From NCBI GenBank assembly GCA_028287285.1, contig JAQBPY010000065.1:1-64000 (forward strand): a DNA stretch of 64,000 nt, written 5' to 3'. This DNA comes from Gemmatimonadota bacterium. Its GTDB lineage: Bacteria > Gemmatimonadota > Gemmatimonadetes > Gemmatimonadales > Gemmatimonadaceae. The first letter of the stretch is position 1. Each line of letters opens with the position of its first letter. The notes beneath the pieces are model-generated. The model was not told the origin of the DNA and did not search any database. It was given only the letters and a program-made list of their open reading frames with translations. Below, one piece after another: positions 1-9,345 of the stretch. A program made the position numbers and the translations under genes.

Positions 1-789
1 CCACAACAGTCCGCTCGATGGATGGAAAAAGCTTCGTCTTTGCCATGGCGCGCACACGCACCGGCCCGTGCGAAAGCGTCGAGCGAAGTGAATCCAGCGC
101 GCCGCGGGAAATGGGCATGCCCCATCCCTTCTTTGCCGAATCCATCGGGATGGATGAGAACTGGATGGAGGAGCGGTTGATCTCCGGCTTGGTATAGGCC
201 GGCATGCGGTAGGCCAGCACACCAACCGCACCGCGCTTCTGGACCGCCTCGGCGAAACCCGCACTCACGCCATTTTCCACGAGCACGATCTTTCCTGCCA
301 CCTTCGCCTTGTCGTAGTCCGCTGCCGTGCCCTTGCCCACGTCCACCAGCTCCGCCACGACGCCGGAATCGGGGGTAGACCACGAGTTGATGGCGAGCAT
401 GTTGAGGTTCGTGGCAAGCTTGAGCAGTGGTGCCTTGTCGCCGACAATCGTCAACGATGCGTCCACGAGATCCCACGCGGGGCCGCGGAGCGGACGTCGC
501 TCGACCCGATACGTGAGCAGCGTGGATTTGCCCGCCGAATCTTCCGGCACGTATCCGGCTGCGTGAAGCTGCTGGATGACGCGGTCGAGGCTCTTGTCGA
601 AGGCCGTGTTGCCGGGCCACCGGAACCAGCCTCCCATGTACGCAACGAGTTCCTTCGCGCGCTCGCCAGAATATTCGGCGCGCGCAAGCGTGAAGTAGCG
701 GTCGATTGGCGCCGCGACGGTGCGCGGTGCCTGTGCGTGCGCCGTGGCGGAAAGTGCACACGCGCTGATCCAGAGAAGTTTTCGCATCC
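1..789 (-). CDS. PA-domain M28-type peptidase, N-terminal part (runs off left edge)
   Basis: The open frame reads leftward from ATG at 787-789 to the window edge (263 codons, no stop), so only the N-terminal part is seen. It starts with a signal peptide (MRKLLWISACALSATAHAQ), so the product is exported. Residues about 25-90 match the leader region of secreted M28 aminopeptidases (a YSGERAKE stretch, then a conserved W-rich segment). Residues about 135-235 look like a protease-associated (PA) insert, with AGKIVLVENG and GAVGVLAYR typical of that fold. The zinc-binding catalytic domain would lie left of the window and cannot be checked. It is the last visible gene of the minus-strand block, 6 bp after the Lnb-like gene, and a TAATCT box 5 bp before its ATG may give it its own promoter. 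Export is well supported; M28 membership is family-level inference. Confidence 0.72.
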
Positions 790-794
790 CCAAG

Positions 795-800
795 ATTACC
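795..800 (-). promoter_or_regulatory. Putative -10 box of leaderless promoter for the peptidase gene
   Basis: TAATCT on the minus strand lies 5 bp before the ATG at 789, and no Shine-Dalgarno sequence fits. It overlaps the stop codon of the upstream gene. The gap is one base short of the six-base spacing seen at other genes here. Confidence 0.3.
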
Positions 801-2061
801 GCGTTCGCGCCAACTCCGACATATGCTTTTGTTGCGGCAGCGCGAGTGCCCACGCGATTGCCAACTGTGCCGGCAACAGCAGCGCCACCACGGGGCTACT
901 CTCCTGACCACCCGGAATGATGGCGAGGCAGAGAGACACAAGGCCCATCGCCGCGTTGATTGCCGCCACCATGCGCGCGGGCCGTGCCGCCTTGCCGCTG
1001 AGGAGCGCGATTGGCAGCAGGACCACGAGTGCAAGCGACAGCGGCGTGAGCAGCAGGACGTTCTCGTTGTACGCCCAGAACACGTGTTGTGTGGCCATCC
1101 AGGCAAGGAGCAGGATCACGCCAAGCACGCCGCACAGCAGCGACCAGACTGTCCCCACAAATGCCAGCGCATACGCGGCCGCACGGTGCGACATCATCAG
1201 CATCCTCAAACCGGCAATGAGCACGGCAAAGAGAATTCCGACGTACAGATACGTGAGGGTGATGTGCGGCGCGACGGTCGCTTCGGGAATGGGCGTCGTG
1301 GTGGCGGGCAGTGCGACCATCCATTCCTTCGCGACGAGCGGAACCTGAGTGCCATTCGCGCCCGGAATTCGCATTACCCGCGCCGCGTCCCTGAGGCGCA
1401 TGGGAATGAAGAACGACTTCCATTCGCTGATGGGCACGTCTGCGGGACGGCCAAGTGCGATGTCGATGCCCGCCTGCACGGGACGGTCGCCATCCGTGAG
1501 CCGAATGCTTTCCCGGCGATATGTGATGTCTGTGGGAACGCCTTCAGTCTGCCGCTTGAGTGCGCCGCCAACGGCACCATCGAGTGCATCACGGAGACGC
1601 GTCGCACAGTTGTCCCGGAAATAGTCGTAGCGGTAGTACTTGTTCTCCTCGAGCGAGTTCGTCTCCACTGCTTTCAGCAGTGACAGCGCCTGCGCCGGGG
1701 AGAGATTGAGGAGCTGCAGGGTGACCGGACGCCCGCGCATCCGCTCGCGCTCGATCAACCCCCTGGGATCGTCCGCGCCCATCCAGTAGCGTGTGTCACC
1801 GGTGAGGAAGCGGCGCAGAAACCCCGGCTGGTCAAAGCTGAACTGGCCCCAGTGATACGCGACCGTGGCGCCGGTGAGCGCGTTCCGGAAGATGAGCGCG
1901 TCGTGCCCGAACCGCTCGAATACTTCTTCGCCCAGTCCAATGGTCACGAGCGTAACGTCGATCTCGCTTCCCGGTACCGACGCCGACACCACCGCTTTCT
2001 GCGCACTTGCAACGTTCGCGAAAACGAACAGGACGGCCGCGCCCCATCGACGCCAGCTCAA
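796..2061 (-). CDS. Lnb-domain (DUF4105) membrane protein, putative lipoprotein N-acyltransferase-like
   Basis: This 421-residue protein has a signal peptide ending near residue 20, a periplasmic domain (about 30-240) and several transmembrane segments from about residue 265 to 410. The periplasmic part carries the two hallmarks of DUF4105, now named the Lnb N-terminal periplasmic domain: FGHDALIF with His53 and DNCATRLRDA with Cys152. That family is named for a Bacteroides lipoprotein N-acyltransferase. A Cys/His catalytic role here is inference, and so is the acyltransferase activity, because DUF4105 is broad. The start is TTG, overlapping the TGA stop of the upstream oxidoreductase as TTGA, which implies translational coupling. 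A leader peptide begins immediately at this TTG, supporting the choice. Confidence 0.78.
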   Translation of the reverse strand: MSWRRWGAAVLFVFANVASAQKAVVSASVPGSEIDVTLVTIGLGEEVFERFGHDALIFRNALTGATVAYHWGQFSFDQPGFLRRFLTGDTRYWMGADDPRGLIERERMRGRPVTLQLLNLSPAQALSLLKAVETNSLEENKYYRYDYFRDNCATRLRDALDGAVGGALKRQTEGVPTDITYRRESIRLTDGDRPVQAGIDIALGRPADVPISEWKSFFIPMRLRDAARVMRIPGANGTQVPLVAKEWMVALPATTTPIPEATVAPHITLTYLYVGILFAVLIAGLRMLMMSHRAAAYALAFVGTVWSLLCGVLGVILLLAWMATQHVFWAYNENVLLLTPLSLALVVLLPIALLSGKAARPARMVAAINAAMGLVSLCLAIIPGGQESSPVVALLLPAQLAIAWALALPQQKHMSELARTR

Positions 2062-3092
2062 AGACGTACCTCGCGCTCCTCGTCGGCGGACTTGTAGATC
2101 GCCTCCACGATGCGGTGCAGCAGGATCTGATCGGACGGCGCCTCATACTCGGCGTCACCCGCGATGACTGCGACGAAATGCGCCAGCTCCGCGCGATATG
2201 ACTGGATGAACGCGCTCTCGCGCGCTGCGGCGCCGCGCGGCGAAACATCCGTTGGGCGACCGTGCAGCTCCTTTACCACACGTAGCGGCGCGAGACGCGT
2301 GCTGCCGCGCGCGGAGAGTGTCTCGAACCACCAGCGCTCTACCTCGCCCACGTACGCGCCCGACACGTCGAAGTTGAACCCCACACCCGAGGCGCAGTGC
2401 AGCTGCACGAGCATGCCGTCTTCCACGGCATTCTTGCCCACGCCGCGATCCATCTGCGCCACCACGCGCTCGGGCTCCGGGAAATCCGACAGCCAGAGAG
2501 CGAGGTCGAGCAACGGAAGGCCGTAGTCGAAGAATGCCCCACCGCCCGCCTCGACCCGGCGCTGCCGCCATCCCTGCCCCGGGCGCTTGTGGTGATAGGC
2601 CCCGCCGCGCATGCCTGTCAATTTTCCCAACTCGCCACCGCGGAGAAAGCCGGCAAGCGCCTGGACGTCGCTGCGAAAGCGATGATTGTTCGCCACCAGA
2701 ATCTTTCGGCCGGCTCGCTGCGCTGCGTTCACGATGCGCTCCGCTCCCTTGGCGGTCAGCGACAGCGGGCGCTCCACGAGCACGTCGACGCCCGCCGCAA
2801 TCGCACTGAGCACGTGCGGCTCGTGCAAATGATTGGGCGTCGCGATGACGATGGCCGCGAGGGATTCCGCCTCGAGCAGGTCCTCGATGTCCGTAAACAC
2901 GTCGGCAATGTCGAAGCGGTCGGCAAGTGCGCGCGCCTTTGGCCGGTCATTGTCGCAGATACCCACCAGGTGGACGCCTCGCATCTTGGAAAGCACCGGA
3001 AGATGAGCCAGCTGCGCAATTGCCCCTGCGCCCACGACGCCAACGCGCATTGGCTCGTTCACGACCCTCGTCTCCTGGCTTGGCCGGCTCAC
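2058..3092 (-). CDS. Gfo/Idh/MocA family NAD(P)-dependent oxidoreductase
   Basis: This 344-residue cytosolic protein has an N-terminal Rossmann domain (GVVGAGAIAQ at about 18-27, then an acidic CDND end of the second strand) and the C-terminal alpha/beta domain of the Gfo/Idh/MocA family. The family oxidises or reduces sugars, inositols and related polyols with NAD(P); the substrate cannot be read from sequence. The usual EKP motif that supplies a catalytic lysine reads ERP here (Glu107-Arg108-Pro109). The loop is therefore altered, and activity may be too. GTG at 3092 is chosen because GGGGAG lies 7 bp upstream; an internal ATG at 3050 would start just before the nucleotide-binding loop. Its stop overlaps the next gene's TTG start. 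The gene sits 33 bp after the SpoIID gene on the same strand. Confidence 0.83.
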   Translation of the reverse strand: MSRPSQETRVVNEPMRVGVVGAGAIAQLAHLPVLSKMRGVHLVGICDNDRPKARALADRFDIADVFTDIEDLLEAESLAAIVIATPNHLHEPHVLSAIAAGVDVLVERPLSLTAKGAERIVNAAQRAGRKILVANNHRFRSDVQALAGFLRGGELGKLTGMRGGAYHHKRPGQGWRQRRVEAGGGAFFDYGLPLLDLALWLSDFPEPERVVAQMDRGVGKNAVEDGMLVQLHCASGVGFNFDVSGAYVGEVERWWFETLSARGSTRLAPLRVVKELHGRPTDVSPRGAAARESAFIQSYRAELAHFVAVIAGDAEYEAPSDQILLHRIVEAIYKSADEEREVRL

Positions 3093-3125
3093 GATACGTC
3101 TCCCCGCCTTTCGGCGCGCTCTTGC

Positions 3126-4412
3126 TCAGTCGATGCTGCCAACGGTGGTACCCGGATAATACGTCCGCAAGATGGTTCGAAAGTCCTGCCCCGCGCGCGC
3201 CCGGCCGATCGCGCCGGCTTGGCACATGCCGACACCATGGCCATTTCCTCCACCACGCAGCGTGAGTGTTTCCACGCCATCACGACCACCTGCCACATCG
3301 ACGGAAAAATACGTGCTGTACAACAACTCGCCACTCGGCAGCCGCAGGGCGTCCCGCATCTCGTTGCCCCGAAGTGTGACCGCACCGCGGTCGGTATCGA
3401 CCGTCAGCAATGCAACACGCCCCGCGGGCGTGACGTCGGTCACCGTCACGTTACGCACCGAGCTCACGGCCCCGCGCCCCGGAAGTGTTCGCACGTACCG
3501 GGCGATGGTCTCGCGTAGCGCCTCACGCGAATACGTGCGCGTCCAGCGGAATTTCGGAGCACCGTCACAATAGAAGCGTGTGGTGCCGGGGATCTGGTCG
3601 CTCACCCGCTGCAGGTATGGCTCAGCCGATGTCTTCCATGCATCCTGCGGCTCGGCGGTACTCCCTCCGCACGTGGAGAAGTACGGCGCATTTACCACTC
3701 GGCCATCGTACAACAGTACGAGACCGGACGTCGATTCCACCGCGGCATTCGAAACGGTCGTCTCCACACTCGAGCCACCATACACCTGGTCGCTCACCGT
3801 CGCGCGCATGTCGTACGGCCGCGTCGTACCGGATAGATGCGCCACCGCATAGCTGCGCGCCGTAACCGCCTGCGCTTCCACCGCCGCTGCATCCGCTGCC
3901 GCGGACGTGCCGATCTCGCCGGGAACGACCCCCTTGAGATAGTCGTCCATGCCGAGGCGGTTGACGACGAGCATTCCTTCTCCGGCGGCGATGATCAGCA
4001 CCTCGCCACGATACGCGCGACTGTTGAACGAGATGCGTCCGCGGTCATCGGCGGGTCGCGCGATGAGCACCATCTCTCGCCCCGACACCGGGCGGGAATC
4101 CTCACGCTTTGCACGGATGTTGCGCCCGTCACGCTCGAGAATCCATTGCTCACCGGGCTGGGTGAGCGCCACCGGCGTGCGCCCATCCTCGGCGAAAATC
4201 TCCCACGCACCCGGCGAGGAGAGCCGCACTTTTGGTTGTGATTCAGCGAGCGCAATGCGGACGGTCCGTGCCGACGCACCCCGCCTGCCGCTCGATGGAG
4301 CACCCGGCCGTTCGGGAGCACGTGACGCCACGGCCGCGGAGCATGCGATCGCCGTCAGCGCAACGAGCGCCGACGCGCGCAGGCTAACGGCGCGCGTGGC
4401 CGAGAGCCGCAT
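3126..4412 (-). CDS. SpoIID/LytB domain protein, putative peptidoglycan lytic enzyme
   Basis: The 428-residue product carries the SpoIID/LytB core: VVPGEIG, then [12 protein letters not shown] with the catalytic-type Glu, [12 protein letters not shown], and the C-terminal [11 protein letters not shown] block. In SpoIID the family cleaves glycan strands lacking stem peptides; in other bacteria members act in wall remodelling. An N-terminal hydrophobic segment with [10 protein letters not shown] suggests export, possibly as a lipoprotein. The frame is open further upstream into hemL, but that part is arginine-rich and reads through the opposite codon bias. ATG at 4412 gives a proper leader and a 29-bp overlap with the end of hemL, so it is preferred. 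There is no sporulation context in the window. Confidence 0.85.
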   Translation of the reverse strand: MRLSATRAVSLRASALVALTAIACSAAVASRAPERPGAPSSGRRGASARTVRIALAESQPKVRLSSPGAWEIFAEDGRTPVALTQPGEQWILERDGRNIRAKREDSRPVSGREMVLIARPADDRGRISFNSRAYRGEVLIIAAGEGMLVVNRLGMDDYLKGVVPGEIGTSAAADAAAVEAQAVTARSYAVAHLSGTTRPYDMRATVSDQVYGGSSVETTVSNAAVESTSGLVLLYDGRVVNAPYFSTCGGSTAEPQDAWKTSAEPYLQRVSDQIPGTTRFYCDGAPKFRWTRTYSREALRETIARYVRTLPGRGAVSSVRNVTVTDVTPAGRVALLTVDTDRGAVTLRGNEMRDALRLPSGELLYSTYFSVDVAGGRDGVETLTLRGGGNGHGVGMCQAGAIGRARAGQDFRTILRTYYPGTTVGSID

Positions 4413-5727
4413 CGAGGCGTTCGAGTGTCGCGGCAATTTCGGCGTCACCGTGCGCGGCGGACATGAATCCGGCCTCGAACGCGGACGGTGCAAGATAGAC
4501 ACCCCGTTCCAGCGCCGCGTGAAAGAACCGCCTGAAGAGCTCCACGTCGGCAGTCCTGGCATCGGCGAACGAGCGTACCGGCTCCGCCCGAAAAAAGAAT
4601 CCGAACATGGAGCCCGCACAATCGGCGGTGAATGGCACACCGTGCCGCGCCGCAATGTGCCTGAGCCCCTCGATGAGCGCGCGAGTGCGTTGTGCGATAC
4701 TCTCATGCAGCGCCGGCGTTAGCGCGCCGAGCGTCGCGATTCCCGCGGCCATTGCCAATGGATTTCCGGATAGCGTACCAGCCTGGTAAACAGGTCCGGT
4801 TGGCGCAATTCGCTCCATCAGCTCGCGACGTCCGCCATATGCGGCCACCGGCAAGCCACCACCGATGACCTTGCCCAGGGTGGTGAGATCGGGCGTGACA
4901 CCGTAGTACGCCGCCGCACCGCCAATGGCAACGCGAAATCCAGTCATCACTTCGTCGAAGACGAGCAGCGCACCATGTGCATCCGCAATGCTCCGAAGCG
5001 CCGGAAGAAATTCCGCATCCGGCGCGATGAAGCCCGCATTGCCAACGGCCGGCTCGACAAAAATTGCCGCAATGCGCTCGCCATGCTGGGCAAAGAGCCG
5101 CTCGACTGCCGCAATGTCATTGAACGGCGACGTCAGCGTGAGCGCCGCAAGCGCATCCGGCACGCCGGGCGAGTTTGGAAGGCCCAGGGTGGCGACCCCC
5201 GAGCCGGCGCGCACGAGAAAGCTGTCCCCATGCCCATGGTAGCAGCCGTCGAACTTGAGCAGCAGGTCGCGACCGGTTGCCGCACGGGCAAGACGCAGTG
5301 CACTCATCGTCGCCTCCGTGCCACTCGACACGAAGCGCATCATCTCGACATGCGGCATCCGCTCGCGAATGAGCTCGGCCAGCGCCACCTCCAGCCCATT
5401 CGGAATTCCAAAGCTGGTGCCACGGGCCATGGCTTCGCGCAGGGCATCGAGCACCACCGGCGCAGCGTGGCCGAGTACGAGCGGCCCCCACGACAGCACG
5501 TAGTCGATGTATTCGTTGTCGTCCGCGTCCCAGATGCGTGCACCCGCGCCCCGCGCCACGACGAATGGGTCACCCCCCACGCCACTGAACGACCGCACCG
5601 GCGAGTTCACTCCTCCCGGGAACAGATCGCGGGCACGAGCCATGAGCGCCGCCGACTGTCGCCCTGAACGCAGTGGAAGCATGCCATCGAGCGCCGCGGA
5701 AGGGCCTGCTTTTCCATCGGACGTCAA
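4384..5727 (-). CDS. hemL: Glutamate-1-semialdehyde 2,1-aminomutase
   Basis: HemL converts glutamate-1-semialdehyde to 5-aminolevulinate in the C5 tetrapyrrole pathway; it is cytosolic and PLP-dependent. The 447-residue sequence is full length. It contains [10 protein letters not shown] near residue 36, the [15 protein letters not shown] cofactor-phosphate region, FDEV with Asp258 that contacts the pyridinium ring, and [11 protein letters not shown] with Lys286 as the PLP lysine. Start codon TTG overlaps the TGA of rimO (TTGA), so translation is probably coupled; an ATG 15 codons in is the alternative. The hemA partner is not in the window. Its placement between rimO and a wall-remodelling gene suggests co-transcription rather than shared function. 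Confidence 0.95.
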   Translation of the reverse strand: MTSDGKAGPSAALDGMLPLRSGRQSAALMARARDLFPGGVNSPVRSFSGVGGDPFVVARGAGARIWDADDNEYIDYVLSWGPLVLGHAAPVVLDALREAMARGTSFGIPNGLEVALAELIRERMPHVEMMRFVSSGTEATMSALRLARAATGRDLLLKFDGCYHGHGDSFLVRAGSGVATLGLPNSPGVPDALAALTLTSPFNDIAAVERLFAQHGERIAAIFVEPAVGNAGFIAPDAEFLPALRSIADAHGALLVFDEVMTGFRVAIGGAAAYYGVTPDLTTLGKVIGGGLPVAAYGGRRELMERIAPTGPVYQAGTLSGNPLAMAAGIATLGALTPALHESIAQRTRALIEGLRHIAARHGVPFTADCAGSMFGFFFRAEPVRSFADARTADVELFRRFFHAALERGVYLAPSAFEAGFMSAAHGDAEIAATLERLDAALGHARR

Positions 5728-7106
5728 CGCCCGAAGCTCCCGATCGACGTCCCCATCACCGGCAACGACCGCACGCGCTTCGGCGCCGCACTCGGCGCAT
5801 CGATCACTCTCAGCAGCGTCGCCCTGAAATCGACGTCGTCTTCAATGCCTTCGATGACTGCATCGATGATCGTGCCCGGCGGCAGGTGCTCCGCTCCCTG
5901 CACATACGCAATGCCGTCCACGTCATCCGCCTGCCACACCGTCCGCGCCTGCGCTTCACCGTCGACGATCCGGTCGATCATGGTGCGCGCCGCACGTCCG
6001 ACAAACCGCTCGTATCGCTCTGCCGTGATCTGCCGCTGGAGCTCCATGAGCCGCTCCAGCCGCTGCCGCTTGACCGATTCGGGGACGTCATCGAGCATCT
6101 CGGCGGCACGCGTTCCTTCCTGTGGCGAATACGTGAACGCGCCCACACGCTCGAACTGGATCTCCTCCACGAACGCCATCAGCTGATCGAAGTCCTCATC
6201 CGTCTCGCCGGGAAAGCCCACGATGCACGTTGTCCGAATCGCGATGTCGGGCACCACACCACGGATGGTCTGGACGCGGTCGCGAATGCTGCGCTGCCGC
6301 TCGGGGCGGCGCATGCGCTCGAGCACCTTGTCCGACGCATGCTGCATGGGCATGTCGAGATACGGCAGGATGCGTGATTCCTTCGCCATCACCTCAAGCA
6401 GCCGCGGCGTGATGCCCGACGAATAGAGATACAGCATCCGCATCCACGGAATGGTCGTTTCTGCCACCAGTGCCTCGAGCAATTCGGGCAGCGTGAATCC
6501 GTCGCGGCGGTCACGCCCGTAGTGCGCGAGATCCTGTGCGACGAGATTGATCTCGCGCGCCCCTTGTGCCTCCAGCAACTGGGCGTCACGGATGACCTCA
6601 TCAAGTGCAAACGAGCGATGCTTGCCACGCATGAGCGGAATTGCACAGAAGGCGCAGCCGTGATCGCAGCCTTCACTCACCTTGAGGTAGCGTATGTGCG
6701 GTGTGTCGCCGGTAAAGAGCCGCACGCCAGGATGGATGGCCGGTACATCGGCAATGAGCCCCCGCGCCTCGAGCTCCGGCAGCAGGCGGTCCATCTCGGA
6801 CGACCCGAGAAAGAGATCGACCTCGGGCAGCGCCTCCTCGAGCTCGCCCTTGTGCCGTTGCACCATGCATCCCACCGCCACGACCGCCTTGCACGAGCCG
6901 GAGCTCTTGAGATCGCCGGCCTGAATGATGGCATCGAGCGACTCTTTTTTTGCCGCGTCGATGAAGCCGCAGGTGTTGATGACGATCACCTCCGCTTCCG
7001 AAAGGTCGTCCGTGTATTCAGCGCCGCGATCGGCGAGCTGCGCGAGGTAGCGCTCGCTGTCCACGGTATTCTTGTCACAGCCAAGTGTGATGAAGCCTAA
7101 TTTCAT
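5724..7106 (-). CDS. rimO: Ribosomal protein uS12 methylthiotransferase RimO
   Basis: RimO adds a methylthio group to an aspartate of ribosomal protein S12, using a radical-SAM cluster and an auxiliary iron-sulfur cluster. All six ligands are visible: Cys10, Cys46 and Cys80 in the N-terminal UPF0004 domain, and Cys147-Cys151-Cys154 in the radical SAM motif CDHGCAFC. The C-terminal part (about 375-440) is the TRAM domain, containing [21 protein letters not shown]-like strands. RimO rather than MiaB is favoured by the [11 protein letters not shown] stretch after the cluster motif and by overall length (460 residues). It is the first gene of the leftward block. A TATGTT box six bases before the ATG suggests a leaderless start; no Shine-Dalgarno sequence is present. 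Confidence 0.94.
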   Translation of the reverse strand: MKLGFITLGCDKNTVDSERYLAQLADRGAEYTDDLSEAEVIVINTCGFIDAAKKESLDAIIQAGDLKSSGSCKAVVAVGCMVQRHKGELEEALPEVDLFLGSSEMDRLLPELEARGLIADVPAIHPGVRLFTGDTPHIRYLKVSEGCDHGCAFCAIPLMRGKHRSFALDEVIRDAQLLEAQGAREINLVAQDLAHYGRDRRDGFTLPELLEALVAETTIPWMRMLYLYSSGITPRLLEVMAKESRILPYLDMPMQHASDKVLERMRRPERQRSIRDRVQTIRGVVPDIAIRTTCIVGFPGETDEDFDQLMAFVEEIQFERVGAFTYSPQEGTRAAEMLDDVPESVKRQRLERLMELQRQITAERYERFVGRAARTMIDRIVDGEAQARTVWQADDVDGIAYVQGAEHLPPGTIIDAVIEGIEDDVDFRATLLRVIDAPSAAPKRVRSLPVMGTSIGSFGR

Positions 7107-7112
7107 ACCCTA

Positions 7113-7118
7113 AACATA
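7113..7118 (-). promoter_or_regulatory. Putative -10 box (TATGTT) of leaderless rimO promoter
   Basis: TATGTT on the minus strand ends exactly six bases before the rimO ATG (7106). A transcript starting 6-7 bases after the box would begin at the start codon. No ribosome-binding site is present. Confidence 0.5.
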
Positions 7119-7180
7119 ACCAATTCCATGACTTAGCTGAATGCCATGCGGACTCTGTTGCGCAAAGTGACTTTGTGTTG

Positions 7181-7186
7181 TAAAGT
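7181..7186 (+). promoter_or_regulatory. Putative -10 box (TAAAGT) of leaderless DUF4173 promoter
   Basis: TAAAGT ends six bases before the ATG at 7193. A TTGCGC hexamer at 7158-7163 lies 17 bases upstream and may act as -35. No Shine-Dalgarno sequence is present. Confidence 0.5.
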
Positions 7187-7192
7187 TCTTTC

Positions 7193-8797
7193 ATGCAGAC
7201 CACCCACGCCTCCGCCGCCCACCCCGCCCTGCACTCGGACATCCCGCTCCAACGGCTGACCACACCCGCCAATCGTCCGCTTGCGAGACGAATCGCCTGG
7301 CACGCCGTACTCCTGGGCGTCTCGGCCGACGTCCTCCTGAAAGGAGGGCCGCACGGAGCGGCGTTCCCCATCTGGATCGGACTCGCCGCCCTCTCCCTCA
7401 TCGCCATGATCTGGCGCGCGGATCGGGTCGTATCGCGAGAAACAGGCTGGTGGCTCGCAACCGCCGTTCTTTTCGCGTGCGTCCTTGCCTGGCGCGACGC
7501 CGAAATGCTCGCCCTCGTCGACGTGCTCGCGACACTCGGTGCACTCGCCATGGCGGCGATCGCCATTAGCAGTGCACGATCCGCACTCTTTGCGACGCGT
7601 CTTCGAGACACCGTCTGGGCCGCAGCGTCATTGCTGCGATCCATCATCGCTGGCTGGCTTCCCTTCACGGAGCCAGGACTGATTGCGTCCGGTCCGTACG
7701 GACGCATCGCGCACCGGGTCGGGCCGATTGCGCGCGCCGCCATCATCGGATCCATCGTGCTCTTTGTTTTCGGCTCACTGCTCCGCTCCGCAGATCCGAT
7801 CTTTGCCAGCATCTTCGCACTCCCGGAGCTCGATGCGTCGGCCATCGTCGCGCACGTGCTGGTGACGACGTTCTTTTCGTGGCTCGTGAGCGGCTGGGCG
7901 CGGGGCGCACTGCTGGTGAACGTGGGAGCGCGGCGGCCTCCGGATGTGTTTCCACTTTCGCTCTCGGCCCTCGACGTCAGCACCGCGCTGGGCATCCTGA
8001 ACGTCCTGTTCGGCGCCTTCGTCGTGACACAGCTCGGCTGGTTCTTTGGCGGAGAAACATTCCTGCACGCGCGCACCGGCCTTACGGCATCCGCCTACGC
8101 GCGGCAGGGGTTCTTCGAGATGTTGTGAGTGGTGCTGCTCGTGGTTCCCCTGCTTGTGGGCACACGCGCGCTGCTGCGTCCAGGCCAGGCACTCGCCCGC
8201 CGGCACACGATGCTCGCCACACCAATTGTTGGCCTGTTGGGCGCGATCCTGTTCTCCGCCGTCATGCGCATGAAGCTGTACGTGCAATACTTCGGGCTTA
8301 CCACCGACCGGTTCTATCCGCTCATTTTCATGGCGTGGCTCGGCATCGTGCTCGCGTGGCTGGCCGTCACGGTCCTCCGCGGTCGCGGCCGCCTGTTCAT
8401 TGCCGGGGTGGCCACGTCCGGACTGGCGGTTCTTGGCGCACTGAATGTCGTGTCGCCGGATGCGGTGGTCGCGCGGTTCAACCTCGAGCGTGCTGCCCAC
8501 CTGGCCAGTAATGCGGAAGCGCGCCTCGACTTGCGGTCAATGGCAAACTTGAGCGCGGACGCGGTCGACATCACTGTCCAGGCAGTGCTTTCGTCATCGT
8601 CAGACCGCGAAGCGGAATGCGCGTCGGCAACGACACTTCTGAACCGATGGGGGCCGGATTCAATGGCGGCGTTCAAGAGCAGTCTCGCCGGCGCATGGCG
8701 CTGGCACAATGCTGCCGAGCTTCATGCTTTTCATGTTGTAAGTACCAATGCCGCCCGTCTCGACGAGCTCGCTCGACGCACGTGCGCCGCGAGATAG
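7193..8797 (+). pseudogene. DUF4173/DUF4153-type membrane protein, interrupted by in-frame TGA
   Basis: Two open stretches in one frame form a single polytopic membrane protein. The first (7193-8125, 311 codons) has about eight hydrophobic segments and ends in ARQGFFEML. TGA at 8126-8128 follows, and the frame continues at once from GTG (8129) with VVLLVVPLLVGTRALL and further helices to 8797 (222 codons). The family motif continues without a break across the stop: a GFFEL segment leads into a hydrophobic helix, then the RMKLYVQYFGLT...RFYPLIFMAWL region. The stop therefore most likely replaces a TGG or TGC/T codon. DUF4173 proteins are of unknown function. It could be a nonsense pseudogene, a base-calling error, or two chains made by termination and reinitiation at the adjacent GTG. 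A leaderless promoter precedes it. Confidence 0.75.
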
Positions 8798-8810
8798 CGT
8801 GGAATGGCGC

Positions 8811-8816
8811 TAGAAT
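8811..8816 (+). promoter_or_regulatory. Putative -10 box (TAGAAT) of leaderless lipoprotein promoter
   Basis: TAGAAT ends six bases before the GTG start at 8823, with no Shine-Dalgarno sequence between them. The match to the bacterial -10 consensus is good; no clear -35 is seen. Confidence 0.5.
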
Positions 8817-8822
8817 TCAGCT

Positions 8823-9326
8823 GTGCGCATTTCCTGGTTTCTCCTTGTCCTCATCGTGCTTGGTTGCCGCGACAACCAGCGTCACGTATTCCAGGCGCCT
8901 CGGCCGCCGGCACCGTCCGGGTGCGCGAGTGCATCAGTCGCGGCCGCGCCCGACGTCCCCATTGGCAGCGCCGGTCCGGAAGCGCGTATTACGGCAGTTG
9001 CCGACGCAGCCACCGGGGCGCCGGTCACACTCAGCGCGATTCCGGCAACATTTCAGGTTCTCTCGATCGTCGCGCGCGGCAAGTATGACTTTCCGCCCAA
9101 CGCGGTGGTGTACGTCGACATCGCGATTCGCGGCCGCATGGATACCACCATGGCCGTTCACTTCGGCTCGCCGGCGCCCAGTATCATGGCGCATGCCTTC
9201 GAGGTGCCGGTGGCTCGGGCCGGCCAGCCCGGTCTCGTGCCAGGCAGCTACTCCGCGCAGGTGCGGCTCATGGTAAACGAGCGCCCGCTGGTGTCATCCG
9301 CGCCAATCTACTTTACGGTCAACTGA
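8823..9326 (+). CDS. Putative lipoprotein of unknown function
   Basis: This 167-residue product starts at GTG. Its leader MRISWFLLVLIVLGC ends in a lipobox (VLGC), so Cys15 is likely lipidated and the protein membrane-anchored. Residues 20-50 are Pro/Ala/Ser-rich linker. The rest is a beta-rich domain with alternating hydrophobics (VVYVDIAIRG, YSAQVRLMVNERP, APIYFTVN) that could be an immunoglobulin-like or beta-sandwich fold. No family was recognised. It lies 25 bp after the split DUF4173 gene with its own TAGAAT box, and converges on yajQ. Confidence 0.65.
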   Translation: MRISWFLLVLIVLGCRDNQRHVFQAPRPPAPSGCASASVAAAPDVPIGSAGPEARITAVADAATGAPVTLSAIPATFQVLSIVARGKYDFPPNAVVYVDIAIRGRMDTTMAVHFGSPAPSIMAHAFEVPVARAGQPGLVPGSYSAQVRLMVNERPLVSSAPIYFTVN

Positions 9327-9330
9327 AACG

Positions 9331-9345
9331 CCGCTGTTTCAGCGG
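9331..9345. terminator. Short hairpin between convergent genes
   Basis: CCGCTG-TTT-CAGCGG forms a 6-bp stem with a 3-base loop between the lipoprotein stop and the yajQ stop, overlapping the latter. No T-run follows on either strand, so terminator function is weakly supported. Confidence 0.3.

Noticed and set aside
823-1683. 286-codon plus-strand frame
   Set aside because: It is antisense to the Lnb-domain gene, cysteine- and arginine-rich without family features.
2397-3518. 373-codon plus-strand frame
   Set aside because: It is antisense to the Gfo/Idh/MocA and SpoIID genes with typical shadow composition.
3126-4706. Longer start for the SpoIID gene
   Set aside because: The extra 98 codons overlap hemL, are arginine-rich and have no leader; ATG 4412 is preferred.
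8126-8128. TGA in DUF4173 read as selenocysteine
   Set aside because: No selenocysteine insertion structure is apparent and the family has no selenoprotein members known to me; a mutated codon or error is simpler.
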